From positions 17,418 to 81,417 of the forward strand of contig JAQBQD010000160.1 of assembly GCA_028287185.1 (NCBI GenBank): a DNA stretch of 64,000 nucleotides, read 5' to 3'. Origin of the DNA: Gemmatimonadota bacterium. GTDB taxonomy: Bacteria > Gemmatimonadota > Gemmatimonadetes > Longimicrobiales > Longimicrobiaceae. This document shows positions 62,692 to 64,000 of the stretch, one piece after another. The position numbers and the translations under genes are program-made. The stretch's first letter is position 1; every line of letters begins with the position of its first letter. The notes below the pieces were generated by a model. It ran no database searches, was not told the DNA's origin, and saw only the letters and a program-made list of their open reading frames with translations.

Positions 62692-63141
62692 CTACCGGGT
62701 GAGCGGCGCGCAGGCGACGATGTTGCCCATCTGGCTGCTGGAGGCGTGGATGTTCACGTAGTACGAAGCGTCCCTCCGCAGCGGGAAGTTGAGGTGCGCG
62801 CTGGCGGTGGACTTGCCGTCGCGGCCGATGGCGGCGTGCGGGTACGCGGCCGCGGGACCCACTACCGGGCCGCCGGAGCCGCAGGCACCCGAATGCACGT
62901 GCCACGGGTAGGCGCGGCCCGCGGTTCCGTGCGCCAGGTTCAGCGTCACCTCGCTCTTGCCGCCGTCCGTGACGGCATGGGCGTCGCCCGTGAGGCCCGC
63001 GGCGGGGCCGGTGCCCACCAGGTTCGCCTTCCACTCCGTTTCCACGTGCATCCCCCGAACCGCCACGCCGCCGTTGGGCTTCACGGTGGCGCTGCAGGCG
63101 GCGAGCGAGATCGGGATCATGGCAAGTGCCAGCACGCGCAT
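62692..63141 (-). CDS. SodC/CHRD-like lipoprotein
   Basis: A 149-residue lipoprotein. The lipobox ISLAAC places the lipidated cysteine at residue 16. The mature domain resembles the beta-barrel of Cu,Zn superoxide dismutase or CHRD proteins: YPWHVHSGACGSGG, YPHAAIGRDGKSTASAHLNF and SYYVNIHASSSQMGNIVAC. His-x-His plus two further histidines and a possible disulfide are visible, but the full SodC metal set is not certain. ATG 63141 is preferred over ATG 63147 because GAGGAGG sits six bases before 63141 but directly abuts 63147. Confidence 0.75.
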   Translation of the reverse strand: MRVLALAMIPISLAACSATVKPNGGVAVRGMHVETEWKANLVGTGPAAGLTGDAHAVTDGGKSEVTLNLAHGTAGRAYPWHVHSGACGSGGPVVGPAAAYPHAAIGRDGKSTASAHLNFPLRRDASYYVNIHASSSQMGNIVACAPLTR

Positions 63142-63886
63142 CTTCATCCTCCTCGACGTTCCGGTGACGGCCGCGGCGGCCTCGGTGCACCGCGGCAACG
63201 CGCGCCCCTGCGCATAAACCGCACCCCGGCGGGACTCCTCGTCCGCGCCGCCATGCGATCGGGTCGGAGAGGGAAGGCGGACAGAGGTGGGACCGGGACG
63301 GCTGACGCGCCGGCAAAGCGTTGCGGGCGGATGAACTTGCGGCAACGGCGACCCGAGGTCCGCCGTCGCGGGCTCCACGGCTTCTCGCGGCGCGGCCGGT
63401 GGTGCTCGCGGCCGGTCGCGGCGCATCGAAGCGGGCGGCACAGGCGGCGGAGGTCCGTGTCGGGAGCGGTGGGTGCCGCCGCGGGAAAAGGCGGAAAATC
63501 GTGTGTGGGATGAATGGGGTGGGGATGCGGACCGCTCCCGTTCGCGCGCTTGCCGCCTGCAACGTCCGCTGCGCGGAGCCAGGGAATGGAAGGCCTGGAC
63601 GAGCGGTGAACGTCAGGATTCTTGACACGGAGGCTTGTTGGCGGCACTGTAACGTCTGAACGTGTCAGATGTGGGTTGCATGGCGCTTTCGGGTCGCCGT
63701 GCGGTTCGTGCGGCGTGTCCGCGCGAACCCCGGCGGCGCGGAGGTTTGGGGCATGCCCGGCCTCCAGCGCGCGGCCGGCGAGGCACCCACAGGCTGTTCC
63801 CGCGCGCACGCAGGCGCGTCCACGGAGTGTGTATCCCCGCCGGGCCCGCGCCCGGCTGCACGTCCACCTGCTTGGAGAGGTCTGCC
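63142..63886. promoter_or_regulatory. long intergenic region with a distal promoter candidate
   Basis: No convincing gene in about 745 bases. A perfect TTGACA at 63622-63627 is followed 17-20 bases later by CACTGTAAC, a poor -10. If used, the transcript would carry a leader of about 230 bases before ATG 63887. CTGA-ACGTG-TCAG at 63656 is a short palindrome just downstream. GGAGAGG precedes the ATG by six bases. Confidence 0.35.
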
Positions 63887-64000
63887 ATGGCGAACGATCC
63901 CGATCTCCCGACTTTCTCCGCGCAGGTGCCGACGGCGGGACGGCGGCGTCCCCGCGCGGCCGCCCTGGCGGCGCTGGCGGCCGCCGCCCTCGGCGCGTAC
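63887..64000 (+). CDS. unknown protein, N-terminal part (cut by window edge)
   Basis: The first 38 residues are visible: a polar start (MANDPDLPTFSAQVPTAG), a basic stretch (RRRPR) and the beginning of an Ala/Leu-rich hydrophobic segment. That layout suggests an inner-membrane protein with a cytoplasmic N terminus or a long signal. The strong GGAGAGG ribosome binding site supports the start. No family can be named from this fragment. Confidence 0.6.
   Translation, partial: MANDPDLPTFSAQVPTAGRRRPRAAALAALAAAALGAY

Noticed and set aside
63142..63886. Protein-coding genes on either strand
   Set aside because: Open frames here are Arg/Pro/Gly-rich, lack ribosome binding sites and show no domain motifs.

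Overview
The window is a GC-rich (about 70 percent) bacterial chromosome segment with dense, often overlapping genes. Gene content (a complete NADH dehydrogenase operon with a short NuoG, a pinensin-like leader peptide gene, an HD-GYP/HEAT-repeat pair inside the trp operon, PilZ and c-di-GMP riboswitch control, Gram-negative lipoproteins) fits the Gemmatimonadota, most likely a Longimicrobium-like lineage. That placement is inference from gene style. No rRNA or tRNA gene, CRISPR array, IS element or prophage was seen.

Layout. 1-143: 3' end of a thioredoxin. 418-3349 (minus): dcd, cheC, glpD. 3518-18953: nuoA to nuoN (14 genes) from a TTGACA/TATCTT promoter, with a CRP/FNR-like palindrome in the leader and a hairpin between nuoG and nuoH. 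18972-22694: an alpha/beta hydrolase, a small lipoprotein, etfB-etfA. 23096-25804: a damaged locus in which a membrane-protein gene runs into a 5'-truncated DUF885 peptidase gene, followed by a frameshifted small membrane-protein gene. 25918-30488: an ABC1/UbiB kinase, an unknown membrane protein, a PA0069-type radical SAM protein and a 13-bp tandem repeat. 30959-38001: an exopolysaccharide locus (phosphatase, cellulose-synthase-like glycosyltransferase with two PilZ domains, GH26-like lipoprotein, DUF3131 protein). 38258-43327: YiaA/B-like protein, M32 carboxypeptidase, purB, truA. 43476-55662: GAF protein-trpD; lexA with a tiny ORF; trpC-trpF-trpB-HEAT-HD-GYP-trpA-chemoreceptor. 56101-58903: DinB protein, pinensin-like RiPP precursor, RqcH-type NFACT protein. 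59027-62525: panB-panC-panD, YqeK-like HD protein, LytR_C protein. 62692-63141: SodC/CHRD-like lipoprotein. 63887-end: start of an unknown gene.

Functional links. The glycosyltransferase and the GH26 gene each have a GEMM-I (c-di-GMP-I-like) riboswitch ending at their Shine-Dalgarno sequence, and the glycosyltransferase also carries PilZ domains, so c-di-GMP probably acts on this pathway at RNA and protein level. The HD-GYP protein encoded inside the trp operon is a candidate c-di-GMP phosphodiesterase. lexA and trpC are divergent and their -10 hexamers overlap within a region carrying four phased TTCGG/CCGAA boxes, a candidate LexA operator. The nuo and etf genes supply respiratory electron transfer; panBCD makes pantothenate.

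Main items for follow-up: the two riboswitches, the lexA/trpC operator array, the orphan pinensin-like precursor, the 24073 gene-fusion scar, the His-rich insert of NuoL, a dispersed hairpin repeat (about 20670, 38666, 40596) and the 13-bp tandem repeat at 30521-30684.
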